DNA of 64,000 nucleotides from Anthopleura xanthogrammica (GCA_964019055.1 OZ025219.1:1644001-1708000), one strand, 5' to 3'; positions 1 to 11,643 are shown, counted from the stretch's first letter. Notes: generated by a model from the sequence alone, not told the origin. Numbers and translations: made by a program.

Positions 1-475
1 TTTTTTAAATTCATATTTTAGTTGACCACTACATTAAAATTATGAATTACGATGATTTCGCCTACGCATAGTTTTGCCTACTTAAGTTCGCTTACATATC
101 ATAGTTTTGCCTACTGAAGTTTGCCTTTGTATAAAATATGTTGTAAAACCTATCTATGAAGTGTGAGACAGAAAACATACTGTCAAAAAGGGAGAAAAAT
201 ATTTCTCATGTAAAAACAATTAAAGATTTCTTACAAAAATCTGGTAGTTTGCGGGTTTGAATGACAAGTCCTAACACTCTTGTTGTCACACGAAAGCTAC
301 TGTTTTTCGTTCTGCGTCAACAGTTTTCAAGATGTTTCTCTCACTTTAATTGCCTTTACATATTAAACTTTCTTTCACATACTACACAATTATGAAAATG
401 GAAATACATTTGCTATTTTCTCGAAAGCAGAATTAAATCTAAAGTTATTCTTAGTTAACAAAATGTATAATAAAA

Positions 476-618
476 CAATTATTGAATTCGGTTTTCACAT
501 GATATCGTAAATATCAAGACCTCGGCCATTTTATCCGCCTCAGCCTACGGCTTCGGCAGATAATACAGCCTTGGTCTTGATAATTTACGATATCATGCTC
601 AACCTCATCCAATAATTG
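476..618. mobile_element. Hairpin MITE-like element next to the Kunitz gene stop
   Basis: An imperfect inverted repeat. The left arm begins CAATTATTGAATTCGG and contains ATGATATCGTAAATATCAAG; the right arm is its complement, ending CCAATAATTG. It sits in the presumed 3' UTR of the Kunitz gene. A related 96 bp copy with the same terminal CAATTATTGGACGAGGTTGAG lies at 19,301-19,396. No coding capacity. Confidence 0.6.
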
Positions 619-625
619 TTGAATA

Positions 626-2377
626 TCACGCACCTTTTTTCTTGTCTGCAGATTTCATCATATCATTCATATCTACATCATCCTCAAGTCCTGCATTTCT
701 TCGTTTTCTAGTTATTGTCTGATAATCCTTCAAAATGTCATCAATGGGGAAATTCCCTCCTTTCTTCGTAATCTGCGACCAGTCTTCTGCATTTTCCTTC
801 CTTTTATTAGTATTCTTTTCCCCAAGATTGTTCTGATTATCCTGTGATTCCTTACACATTTTTTCACAAGTTTTTTGCTTCTCAAACCTATTCTTGTTCC
901 CTTCACATCCTCCATACACAAACATCTCACACTGGCGTGAGGTACCATTGTAAAACCACATTTCAAAGTATGCTCTACATGGTCCTTCTTCTGGTGGTAA
1001 ACTGCAAATATCTAGGTTATAAACAGTAACTATTAGTATACAAATGTTAGGGATTAATTGTCTTATACAACCTCTGAGCTGATCAAAGTAAGGGAATAGC
1101 TGATTCACAGATCAAATTGGGATTTATAGCATGTTTAGTCCGGTCTGTTAGCCAAAAGATTGTGCACTTTTGAGCACCCAGTATTTGGACAACTTTTGAT
1201 ATCTCTAAAACCAAAAGAGATATCAACAAACTGTAAACGCCATTCTGACTTTCTTAAATAGCCCTTCTACGTTAATAAAAAAAATGAGAATTAACCGTGG
1301 ATTCCACAGAGTGCCTCTTCCTCCACTGCATTCCAATTGGAATTTAGAAGTTGATTTTTGAGGAGGAAGGAAAAACCGGAGAAAAGGAAAAAAACCCTTG
1401 AAGCACAGGAGAGAACCAACAAACAACTCTACTCACATACGACACCAAGCCCCTCAGGTTGCCTTGGTGAGAGGCAAGCGCTTTCACCGCTATGTCACCC
1501 ATGCTTCCCTAAATGTTATGTTAATGTTAAAACTTAAAGGAAACGTTTTTGTTTCACATAAATTTTGATAAAGTTTATCCATCTAGTTGAGAGTGTGCCA
1601 TATGCAATTTCAAGATGTTTTTTGTCTTCGATAGGGTCAGGGTTTGGGGATCTCACAAGTGCATCCTTATCAAAACCAGCCAAAGTGCACGCCCCCGGCT
1701 TCCTCCCCTCAACAACCAAAGTAGATGGCCAAAAAAGCATAAACAGCCTGACTCATAGAAATAGAAGATACTTTAAGTTTTAATATTACATCAACTAATA
1801 GTAAATAAGCTATAACTTCAACATTGTCAAGTATATTCATCATTCATATTATTATTACTGTTAAAAAAAACGTATCTAGTATTTTCATAAGAAATATAAT
1901 ATAACGAATAAAGCTTCTTCTCAAACCCACATTTACTCAATAAAACAACTGGAAAATAAATAATCTTACAACGTTTCTTTACATCTAAAAGCTTAATCAG
2001 ATACCACTTGTCTTTGGGGGAAATTGGAACAAAACAAATAACGTACAATAAGAATACAAAGTGGTATCTTAAATGTCAATAAGGTTGTGACTGTTAAACT
2101 ATTCCAGAATTCTTTCTGTATCTCCAGATTGATAAGAAAAAATTGTATGATTTTTAGCTGGTTATATATTTAGTAAGTGATGTGATCTCATAATGTGCAT
2201 ACTTCAATTTACTGCTACTCAAATCGTCGAACTCAAACCAACACAATTTTATCACTAAAAAAACACATTACAACCCAACTACTTACCTTTACTACTAGAA
2301 GGATTCTTCCTTGATACTGGAATACTCCAGGAACAACAAAACAAGCAAAATAAAACAGAAAAAATAAAGACTTTCAT
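626..2377 (-). CDS. Secreted single-Kunitz-domain peptide precursor, two exons
   Basis: Exon 1 (2377-2287) encodes a start Met and a hydrophobic signal peptide beginning MKVFIFSVLF, and ends at a GTAAGT donor in phase 1. Exon 2 (1011-626) starts after a CTAG acceptor in matching phase and encodes one complete Kunitz/BPTI domain with six cysteines spaced 8-15-7-12-3, the family pattern. The residue after the second cysteine (P1 of the inhibitor loop) is Arg, which in this family suggests trypsin-like protease inhibition. A charged tail with a basic RKRR site follows, then NAGLEDDVDMND. The product is about 158 residues and should be secreted. Cnidarian Kunitz peptides include protease inhibitors and potassium-channel toxins; the sequence alone does not settle which. 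The 1.3 kb intron carries a SINE, and a hairpin element lies 8 bp beyond the stop. The tail is shared with the short peptide gene at 10.8-11.0 kb. Confidence 0.88.
1283..1507 (-). mobile_element. tRNA-derived SINE in the Kunitz gene intron
   Basis: Read on the minus strand it starts with a tRNA-like head (about 1,505 downwards, containing GCGGTGAAAGCGCTTGCC) and continues into a body with TTGAAGGGTTTTC-like and pyrimidine-rich segments. The same head and body recur at 14,335-14,545, 23,205-23,325, 27,545-27,790, 30,715-30,895, 38,225-38,400 and 60,325-60,490, which marks it as a dispersed short element. Confidence 0.6.
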
Positions 2378-3842
2378 TCTATACTCAAGAGTCACTCGTG
2401 ACTGACTTCGTGTCTGACAACCAGTTTAGTTCCGCGTTTTTTTGAACAAATTTACCCAAATTTACAAAACTTGTTTCAACTATGCGTAAAGTTCCCTCAT
2501 AGTAGATACTCTAGAAGTAACTTCTGTGGTGTTTTTGACAGTTGTTTGAATAAATAATTAGCAGAAAGTCAGAAAGAATTTTGTATGTTTTTTCTGCTGA
2601 TGAAGTTTTGCTGCAACGTTGTTGCGCGTTCCTCGCCCCAGGGATCTTGGAGGAATAAGAACGTGGAGATCTGAACACTACTCTCCTCAACTTCTCTCGA
2701 CAGCCAATATCACAGGAACCCCGCATAGATTAACCTCCGCAAAATCCAACAGTCTAAATTCCAATGCGATCTGTGAGTCAGAGGAGTCAGAGCCGATCAG
2801 CAGCGAAAGGACTACTTCGACGATGCGGCGGCCATCTTGTATCTGAATTAATGAAAAGGCCGTGTACGAAATGCCGGCGATATACGTAGGATCTGATGAT
2901 GAGAAAAGACAAATTCTGGCTTTCTCTTGTCATATCATGTTGGTTGAGTGACATTTTTCTACGTAGTATTAGTCATTATTTTCACCTCTTGAATCGCAAT
3001 GCATTGTAGGGCGTCCAGGGGGCAAAAGAAAACAAAAATGTTGGATAAAATAGAGAGTTTCGTTTATTTGACTTTCTTTCGTGTCCATCTTCTTAATTCA
3101 TCTCTTGTCAAGTTATCTAATCGTCGAAGTTTTCCATTAGCTTGTGTGGCATGGTGAAGTGTTTCGATACGGTAAAATCCCCCGGCCCTGCGCGGGTCAA
3201 ATATTTTGTTGTGCTGATATATCTCGTTGCCAGAGTCGCTATTTCTTACTGCGCATGCTCGACGAAGTACGATTGCTGATTTCTCTGATAATCAAAGGAA
3301 TGCGCACTCATGTAGATTTCCCAAAATGTCCTATAAGACACGTTAAAATTCAAAAGAAAACACTTTTTTCTATCCAAGTATTTTATTTCTTTTCTTGATT
3401 ATAACTTATGTCCATTTGGTTTTTTATAGTATTACGTTATTTTTAAAATATTTTTGTAAAGTAATATCTTTTATGATTACAGTGCTTTTGAAGCTTATCA
3501 TTTTTATCGCTATGCGATCTGATTTTTTTAATAAAATTTCTTAAGAAAACTATCGCTATATTTCCCGATTTTCCTAATAAAAAAATAAAACGATTGCCTT
3601 ATCTTATCATATAAATGCATGCAATCGTATAGTAATTATCTCCCCGATTAGTTTCAGTATTTCTGCTGAGCTAGTTTTCGGAGACGTAAATAAAGTTATT
3701 ATTATTGTCATTATTATTATTATACAATATACCGCATCACAGAATACAGTATTACGCACACTGTATTTCATGAACGATATACGATAGACCATTGCTTTAT
3801 CGAGGCAGTATTTTACGAGATATTATTGCATGCACACGATGA

Positions 3843-4048
3843 TGGGAAAGTGAGTTCTTACGCTTCAGTTTGGCTCCTCTAAAAATTCATCAGACAATTT
3901 TCCCTCAGCGTTTTCTGTGGGGTTGGAGGGATTTCAGCAGATGAAATGGCAAAGTATTTTTTTTTTCTGATAGTTCCATTGATTCCATGTTACATCTTAA
4001 GAACTCGCTTTCCCAGAGTGCTTTATGAGCTTTTATGTACATTGCCTA
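3843..4048. mobile_element. MITE-like repeat, family with the end CCCAGAGTGCTTTRTGAGC
   Basis: About 205 bp with inverted ends (AAGTGAGTTCTTACG... and ...CTCGCTTTCCCAGAGTGC). Diverged copies occur at about 33,650-33,872 and, inverted, 31,322-31,450. The ends are shared but the interiors are diverged, as expected for old non-autonomous DNA transposons. Confidence 0.5.
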
Positions 4049-4507
4049 ACTGATTGCCTAATTATAATATGATCGCATCAGAATAACAGATTTTACAATT
4101 TTTAGTTTTTAGGATCTATTGTAATTGGGGAAAACCTGTAATAGATTCCTAGCCTCTCTTATTTTAGAACATTACTGAACCTTTCACTGATGCGTTAATA
4201 TATTAATTTTTATTTCTGCAAAGAGTAGGCTAAGTCAAATAAAATAAAAATAAAATAAAATAAAGAGAATTGCGCGTTAACGAGAAAAAGTCTAAAGATA
4301 TAAGGTACTACTGCGTACACACAATAAAACATTGCGAATCCACCTCCTTCAGTTCCTTCCTTCCTTCCTCCTTGAAACTTCCTTCCTTCCGGAATTACAT
4401 ATGAATAAAGCGAGACTACACCTAATAGAGCGGCCAAAAGCATTAGTGCACACGATACATTATTTTGCGCACAAAACAATATAATAATTTACGCTCTCTC
4501 AATACCT

Positions 4508-4635
4508 TATAGACCCCTTGCACGTGACGTCAAAGCAGCTCAATTTGGAGGACAAAACCAAAGAATTTCAAGCTCCTGATAACTGTTTTGTCCTTTAAAT
4601 TGAGCTGCATTCCGACGTGCTGCAAGGGGTCTATA
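4508..4635. mobile_element. Hairpin MITE, copy 1 of the seven-copy ~135 bp family
   Basis: Begins TATAGACCCCTTGCACGTG and ends CTGCAAGGGGTCTATA. The arms hold GACGTCAAAGCAGCTCAATT and AATTGAGCTGCATTCCGACG separated by a short loop. Six further copies lie at 33,873-34,008, 38,886-39,022, 47,365-47,516, 49,018-49,156, 49,607-49,743 and 51,010-51,458. Confidence 0.75.
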
Positions 4636-4939
4636 GACATACCGACAATTTTTATGTTAGTCAGATTTTGTGAATTAGATTTCTCTAGATTTGTAGAGTA
4701 CGTTTCTAACCCTGTTTTTTTTCCTGCTACCTTCCTAGCCTTTTGTCTTTTATATATAAATTTCCATTTTCTAGCAAAACTAATGAACCACTGCATCAAA
4801 CGCACTAATGACAGCTAATGACTTCAAAAGTATGATTAGAGAGAACCAATCATTTTGAGCAAAGTCTCGTGGTCTCGTGATCAGAGTTACACCCTATTGC
4901 TTTGAAACAATTTTTTCAAGTCATGGTATTTGGGTCACC

Positions 4940-5225
4940 ACAGAAGACCACAGAATCATTTGCACAGGCTTAGCCTCGTTTATAAGTCAGCTATTCAACG
5001 ACATCATTAAAAGTCCGTTGGATTTCAAAACATTGGTATTGTTCAACTTAAACATTCTTTACATTACAGTTGACTTTAGCAAATCATTAGCAACAACCAA
5101 CTGTAATGTAAAGAATATGCGACTTCAGTGAATAATACCAATCCCACGGGCTTTTAATGGTGTATTTGAATAGCTGACTTATGAACGAGGCTAACCCTGT
5201 GCAAATGAGTCTGTGGTCTTCAACA
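4940..5225. mobile_element. Palindromic MITE-like element
   Basis: The left part AGACCACAGAATCATTTGC... is answered on the right by GCAAATGAGTCTGTGGTCT, and TAAGTCAGCTATTCAA by its complement near 5,170. GAGGCTAACCCTG next to it recurs near 30,055. An element at about 53,645-53,880 has similar TTAGCCTCAA and ACTGGAGTATTGAA ends. Confidence 0.5.
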
Positions 5226-5448
5226 ACAGCGGTTTGCATCGAATGCGAAACTGGAGTATTGAAACAATGTTTTGAGGGCAATGGAGTGTAAGATATAATG
5301 CATGGATCTGTTTCTTTACATCAAGCAGTGTATTCTGTTGAAATAAATATTGCTGCAGTATAAATGACAACTGTAGAATCCCAAATAGAAGCAATTTTTG
5401 AAAACCAAAAATAAATATATATATAGTGCAACTAATAATATAAGATCA

Positions 5449-8400
5449 TCACTTACTTCTCATTAATGGTCTGGCCTCATCCACATTCATTGCCAGGGTA
5501 CGAGAGTTTATTGTATTATTGTTTCTTCTCCCAGTAACTATTCCAATAAGCTGGGGAAAACATCATTACCAATAATTATTATTAACTATTATTGATAATG
5601 ATGGTGATGATGATGGGTGATGATGATGGGTGATGATGATGGGTGATGATGATGGGTGATGATGATGGATGATGATGGATGATGATGGGTGATGATGATG
5701 GGTGATGATGATGGGTGATGATGATGGGTGATGATGATGGTGATGATGATGGGTGATGATGATGGATGATGATGGGTGATGATGATGGGTGATGATGATG
5801 GATGATGATGGATGATGATGATGGGTGATGATGATGGTGATGATGATGGGTGATGATGATGGATGATGATGGGTGATGATGATGGGTGATGATGATGGAT
5901 GATGATGGGTGATGACGATGGGTGATGATGATGGGTGATGATGATGGGTGATGATGATGGGTGATGATGATGGTGATGATGATGGGTGATGATGATGGAT
6001 GATGATGGGTGATGATGATGGGTGATGATGATGGATGATGATGGATGATGATGGGTGATGATGATGGGTGATGATGATGGGTGATGATGATGGGTGATGA
6101 TGATGGTGATGATGATGGGTGATGATGATGGATGATGATGGGTGATGATGATGGGTGATGATGATGGATGATGATGGATGATGATGATGGGTGATGATGA
6201 TGGTGATGATGATGGGTGATGATGATGGATGATGATGGGTGATGATGATGGGTGATGATGATGGATGATGATGATGGATGATGATGATGGGTGATGATGA
6301 TGGGTGATGATGGATGATGATGATGGGTGATGATGATGGGTGATGATGATGGATGATGATGGATGATGATGATGGGTGATGATGATGGTGATGATGATGG
6401 GTGATGATGATGGATGATGATGGGTGATGATGATGGGTGATGATGATGGATGATGATGATGGATGATGATGATGGGTGATGATGATGGGTGATGATGATG
6501 GGTGATGATGATGGATGATGATGGATGATGATGATGGATGATGATGATGGGTGATGATGATGGATGATGATGGGTGATGATGATGGGTGATGATGATGGT
6601 GATGATGATGGGTGATGATGATGGGTGATGATGATGGGTGATGATGATGGGTGATGATGATGGATGATGATGGGTGATGATGATGGGTGATGATGATGGA
6701 TGATGATGATGGATGATGATGATGGGTGATGATGATGGGTGATGATGATGGATGATGATGGATGATGATGATGGATGATGATGATGGGTGATGATGATGG
6801 ATGATGATGGGTGATGATGATGGGTGATGATGATGGTGATGATGATGGGTGATGATGATGGATGATGATGGGTGATGATGATGGGTGATGATGATGGATG
6901 ATGATGATGGGTGATGATGATGGGTGATGATGATGGGTGATGATGATGGGTGATGATGATGGGTGATGATGATGGGTGATGATGATGGGTGATGATGATG
7001 GGTGATGATGATGGGTGATGATGATGGGTGATGATGATGGGTGATGATGATGGGTGATGATGATGGGTGATGATGATGGGTGATGATGATGGGTGATGAT
7101 GATGGGTGATGATGACGATGTTGGTGTCCATGATGATGATGATGATGATGATGATGGTTGATGATGGTGATGATTATGAGGATGATTATGTGGATGATGG
7201 TGGTGATGATGATGATGACGATGATGATGTATGATGATGGTGTCGATGATGATCATGATCATGATAGGTGATGATAATGATGGGTGATGATGGTAATGAT
7301 GATTATGATGGATGATGGTGTCAATGATGATGATGATGGTGATGATGATTATGATGGATGATGGTGTCAATGATGATGATGATGATGATGATGGATGATG
7401 ATGATGATGGGTGATGATGGTGATAATGATTTTGATGAGGATAATGGTGGTAATGATGATCATTATGGTGATGATGATGATGATGGGTGATGATGACAAT
7501 GATGGCGATGATGACGGTGGTGTCAATGATGTTGATGATGATCTTGGATAATGATGATGATGGGTGATGATGATGATGGTGATAATGATGGCGTCGATGA
7601 TGAAAACCTAAACCACAATGTCTCCAAGTATTCCTTCCATTTCCCAGGACATAAGAAATGACAATTAATAACTAATAATTGTTTGAAGCAGAAAAAATTA
7701 CCTTTTTTTTGTTGAGGAACAGAATGACAAATGCAAACACGACCAACAAACAAGACAAGATGATGATTGGAAGGGCATTGCTGTCTTGCTCGTCAGATTC
7801 ATCGTTCTTTATTCTATCAAGACTAAAAATGGAGAAAAAACACCTTCGATTTAATAATTATTATTATAATAAAGATATAAATATTTTGTACGAAAGATAA
7901 GAGCAAAAAGTTTTGGATGTTTCGATGACATCCTGTCATCATTTTCAACAACATTTTTATTATAATAGCATGAATTTATGTTAATATAAATATTTGTTTA
8001 TCACAAGGTAATTTTCTTGGAAGAGGTAAGACTCAGGGGGAATCAATTTGTTTTACCCCAGACCAGCCCCAGACCAGCCCCAGACCAGCCCCAGACCAGG
8101 GTTCTGGTTTGTGGGAGTCCGCTAAATATTTTATAATTTGCAGGTTAACTTTTCATTCTTTAGGGCAATAATTGAAGTGCCAATAGATGAATGAGTAGAA
8201 ATTTTGCAATTATATCCACAAACAGAATAAATCAGTGTAATTTCTAATCTTAACTAAAGTTCAGGGCTCAAAATAATGGTCAGTCATTCGCCGGTCAAGA
8301 TGTCCGGCATATGATATTTTATATATTTTTTCTCGCAAATATGACTAGTCAGCATGTCTGTTAAAAATCATATTTGACCGGTGAAGTACCAAATTTGGCC

Positions 8401-9934
8401 GGACATTGACTGTTGAGCAGCTGTTATTTTGAGCCCTGAAAGTTATGTTCTTGTCATGTCACATTGTCCCTGTGGTATGTTGTCTATGCAGATAATAGAC
8501 CTAGGCTTTTCGAATATGGCGTCTATGACGTCAAACAAGGAGAATGAGAATGTTCCCGATGTCGAGACCCAATAATTTCCACTAGCAGCATATTACAGGA
8601 CTGGAATGCCCCGGACTTCAAAACACAATAATATTATTATCACTCATAATATCTGGGACATGCTTAATTATTAATAGTAGTAACTTATTGAAGATTATAA
8701 CATGAAATTTAGTCAAAGCTTGCCCAGAGTTCTTTCTGTTTTGCTTTGTTGTCTTTTCTCAAGGGCGGATCCAGGGGGAGGGTCAGGGGGGTCCAGACCC
8801 TGTCATACCTAAGGTTCCATTGTTTTTTTTATCCTAAAAGTTAGTTTTGTCACAGGTTTTAAGTAAATTTTGTAGAAAGTATACATTTGGACCCCTCCCC
8901 CCTCTCAACACATTACTGGATCCACCCTTGCGTCTTAAGCCTCTTCTGGGAGTATATCATATGACTTTTAATGCTCCAAATGGGATTCCGTTAATTTCAT
9001 TGATTCCATGTTTAAGTCATGCCCAGAGATTGTTCAGTTTCAGGGCATTAATAAAATTTCAACTAGATTATTCTACTTAGTATACAGTAAGTCTCTTACC
9101 AGATCTAGTACATTATAACTTACTTGTAGTAGCCTTTGGAATCCTCATAATGTTCATGGCTTCTCCATGGTGTACTTGTCTTGAAACGGTACCAGTGCCT
9201 TGTCCATGGTGTACTGATCTTGAAACGATACCTGTCCTCTGAGGGGAACCTCCAGTTGTAATAAGGTTTTGGATCTTTTGGTTTAGTGTATACATCCCAT
9301 GTATTTTTAGGCTTGGCAGTCATTTTATAATCAGAATAATAGTCATTGTCATATGATTTATCTATCCAATTTTTTCCATTGTTGTATGGTTTGGCTGTAT
9401 ATATTTCATAGTCACTTTTTTTTTGAGGGACTGGTTTACCATCAATCTTGCCAGGGGCTTGTTTATCATCAGTCTTGGCAGGGGCTTGTTTATCATCAGT
9501 CTTGGTAGGGGCTTGTTTATCATCAGTCTTGGTAGGGGCTGGTTTAGCATCAGTCTTGAGAGGGGTTGGTTTATCATCAGTCTTGGTAGGGGCTTGTTTA
9601 TCATCAGTCTTGGTAGGGGCTTGTTTATCATCAGTCTTGGTAGGGGCTGGTTTAGCATCAGCCTTGAGAGGGGTTGGTTTATCATCAGTCTTGGCAGGGG
9701 CTGGTTTAGCATCAGTCTTGAGAGGGGTTGGTTTATCATCAGTCTTGGTAGGGGCTTGTTTATCATCAGTCTTGGTAGGGGTTGGTTTAGCATCAGTCTT
9801 GGTAGGGGTTGGTTTATCATCAGTCTTGGCAGGGGCTGGTTTAGCATCAGTCTTGAGAGGGGTTGGTTTATCATCAGTCTTGGCAGGGGCTTGTTTATCA
9901 TCAGTCTTGGTAGGCGTTGGTTTACCATCAGTTT
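5449..9934 (-). CDS. Type I membrane protein with 19 TKTDDKPxP repeats (5' end not fixed)
   Basis: Three exons with matching phases. Exon A (9934-9124) opens in phase 1 after a TTTATAG acceptor and encodes 19 tandem 9-residue units of the form [TAL]-K-T-D-[DA]-K-[PQ]-[TA]-P, then a Tyr/Trp/Lys-rich segment with two RFK[IT]STPW blocks; it ends at a GTAAGT donor. Exon B (7822-7702) encodes an acidic linker and one transmembrane helix (ALPIIILSCLLVVFAFVILF) followed by Asn and Lys residues. Exon C (5550-5449) encodes a short basic cytoplasmic tail ending RPLMRSK-stop, although a GTAAGT there could also splice onward. The repeats should be extracellular and the tail cytosolic. No signal peptide is encoded by these exons. 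The phase-1 entry fits a donor in the signal-peptide exon at 10,763-10,999, a possible first exon. Function unknown. Confidence 0.65.
5596..7600. repeat. GATGATGATGGGT-type minisatellite, about 2 kb
   Basis: A long array of GATGATGATGGGT, GATGATGATGGAT and GATGATGGAT units, regular to about 7,130 and degenerate to about 7,600. It fills most of the intron between the transmembrane and cytoplasmic exons of the repeat membrane protein. It opens long minus-strand frames of His, Ser, Ile and Pro that are products of the repeat, not genes. Confidence 0.95.
8050..8100. repeat. Short 11 bp tandem repeat
   Basis: Four copies of CCCCAGACCAG in an intron of the repeat membrane protein gene. Confidence 0.9.
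8262..8442. mobile_element. Hairpin MITE-like element with TCAGGGCTCAAAATAA ends
   Basis: Left end TCAGGGCTCAAAATAA and right end TTATTTTGAGCCCTGA are inverted; inner parts such as GCCGGTCAAGATGTCCGG also pair imperfectly with the right half. About 180 bp, non-coding, within an intron. Confidence 0.65.
9422..9934 (-). repeat. 27 bp coding minisatellite (19 units)
   Basis: Nineteen in-register 27 bp units encode the 9-residue repeat of the membrane protein. Variation is mostly at Asp/Ala, Pro/Gln and the first residue of each unit, and the unit length keeps the frame. Other frames of the same DNA are also open, so several long spurious open frames overlap it. Confidence 0.9.
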
Positions 9935-10762
9935 CTATAAATAAAAGAATGTATTGAAAGTTTTACTAGACATCATAGAATATATATCTCAAGTGCTGAT
10001 CTTTTTTCTTTCAATCAGCAGAAAATGTGCAATATCTTGTTTCATCTCGTAACATCACCTAGGATAAAACTTGTGGGCAGTCATATGATTATTACAAATA
10101 GATTAAATGCTTTTTGATCAACCAATGAAATTATTTCAGGTACTCAGGGACCATTTGGAGCATACAAAGTTTTGAGTTGGGGGAGGTAGGGACAGCTAGC
10201 CTTAGGGGGTCTAGGGGGATGCCCCCTTTTAAAATTTTGAAATTGAGGCTCTCGAAAATGCAATTTCAGTATTTTGAGGCAGGCAATTGCAACATATTTA
10301 CATAATTGCATGAAAGGTACGATATCAAAGCCTTTAAAGCAACTCAACAGTAAATACTTCTTTGGGCTAAAAAAAGTGTGTGTGTGTGGGGGGGGGGGGG
10401 GGTGGGGTTCTAAAGCCCCATTAGTCCTAGCAACCTCCCTTCTGCGATCCCTGGTACCACTGGGCAGAATAGGGCATAGAACATGTGCATTATGGCATCA
10501 TTAACTACAAATACCAGAATCTCTTGCACACTTTCTATCGTTCAGTTCATTAGCACCAATTGTCTTACTATTCTCATGAGGAAATACAAATTTAAATAAG
10601 AAAGAAAATTTGCAAAGCATTTTGGTACTCGTAGTAATAAAATCACGCCATCATGCAAACAGCTTCCCTGCTGGCAGAGTCTCCTTTTCTTTTTTTTGCT
10701 GGTAGGCAAGCAAACAGCCTATTGGGTAGCAATCTTTAAAATGGACCAATCAATGTTGAATA

Positions 10763-10999
10763 TCACGCACCTTTATTCTTGTCTGCAGGATTCATGATAT
10801 CATTCATATCTACATCATCCTCAAGTCCTGCATTTCTTCGTTTTCTTATTGTCCAATAATCCTTTAAAATGTCCTCAACGGGAAAATTCTCTGCCTTACC
10901 ACCTTTAGGCTTAGAAGAAGACCTCTTCCTTGTCAACGGGCTGCTCCAAGAACAACAAATCAGCCCCAAAATAACGAGCAAAAGAAAGACCTTCATCAT
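10763..10999 (-). CDS. Short secreted peptide precursor, Kunitz-less paralog
   Basis: A single 78-codon frame with a signal peptide (MMKVFLLLVILGLICC), a basic Ser/Lys linker, then NFPVEDILKDYW, a dibasic RKRR site and NAGLEDDVDMND near the C-terminus. It matches the Kunitz precursor at 626-2,377 at both ends, but the Kunitz domain is absent. The nucleotide match continues past the stop codon, so this is a recent duplicate and not convergence. If RKRR is cleaved, a ~25-residue acidic peptide results. An internal GTGGTAAGG gives possible phase-1 donors after the signal peptide, so this may also be the first exon of the repeat membrane protein just downstream. I do not recognise a named family. 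Confidence 0.7.
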   Translation of the reverse strand: MMKVFLLLVILGLICCSWSSPLTRKRSSSKPKGGKAENFPVEDILKDYWTIRKRRNAGLEDDVDMNDIMNPADKNKGA

Positions 11000-11643
11000 T
11001 TTTCAAAAAAGAATCTCAAGTCACGAGTTTTGGCAACTAAGTAAGACTGCATCCAAGATTACGTTTGAATGAATTTGTCTTTAAAAAGATGAAGTTATCT
11101 CACATCCGTTTGATGAAGCTTTCTAGGCTATTCTTGGCGTTTCTTTGAGCAGTTATTTTATCGATAAGTGATGATTAGAATGAAAATATTGAGAAGGATT
11201 GAGAAGATGGAAGGTTTGGCGTTGAGCCAATATTAGATCCTGGGTCAAACAAATACCACAGGATACCCATGCATCTCAAAGTAACGTAGATCCAAAAAGT
11301 TTTGACTACATTTTATTCAATATTTTCCAAAACTTTTGATTCAAATTTGTGAAACAATGTATGATTTAGGTTTCCTGGAAAACCTGTGTTGAAAGCTTGA
11401 TCACATTCCCCATAATACATAGCGGTTTTGGGGTTATGGGAGGGGGTGTCAAACTCAAGACTCCTCGTTGTAAATGTAATCTTCTTATGAAATCAAAAAA
11501 ATTATAAGAAATAATCAGAATCAAAAGGATAAGGAAGTTTAATTTTTTGGCAGTTTTTATTATTTCTATTATTTTATTAGAATTTATTAGAATTTTAAAA
11601 AGTCATATCGGGCTCCCTGTGTTGTATTTATTTTGTTTAAAAG
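11000..11643. other. Divergent intergenic region between the peptide gene and HIF1AN
   Basis: Separates the minus-strand peptide gene from the plus-strand HIF1AN gene, so it should hold both promoters. I see AT-rich DNA with no clear TATA box and no repeat copy. Confidence 0.4.

Larger units (their letters stand above)
2378..5448. other. Intergenic: promoter side of the Kunitz gene, with hairpin repeats
   Basis: No convincing exon was found. The first few hundred bases above 2,377 should hold the promoter of the minus-strand Kunitz gene. The rest holds three inverted-repeat elements (3,843-4,048; 4,508-4,635; about 4,940-5,225) and AT-rich DNA. Short open frames here lack family similarity and splice support. 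Confidence 0.5.

Noticed and set aside
2511..2726. 71-codon minus frame upstream of the Kunitz gene
   Set aside because: No recognised domain or splice link; it could be an old repeat or promoter-proximal sequence, so I did not call it a gene.
5566..7526. Two long minus-strand open frames of His/Ser/Ile/Pro (521 and 645 codons)
   Set aside because: They are translations of the GATGATGATGGGT minisatellite, open in more than one frame, without splice or family support.
9362..9957. Three other long frames over the 27 bp repeat (LPRLMINQP, GRGLFIISL and VGACLSSVL types)
   Set aside because: The 27 bp unit keeps every frame open. Only the TKTDDKPxP frame continues into unique coding sequence with matching splice phases.
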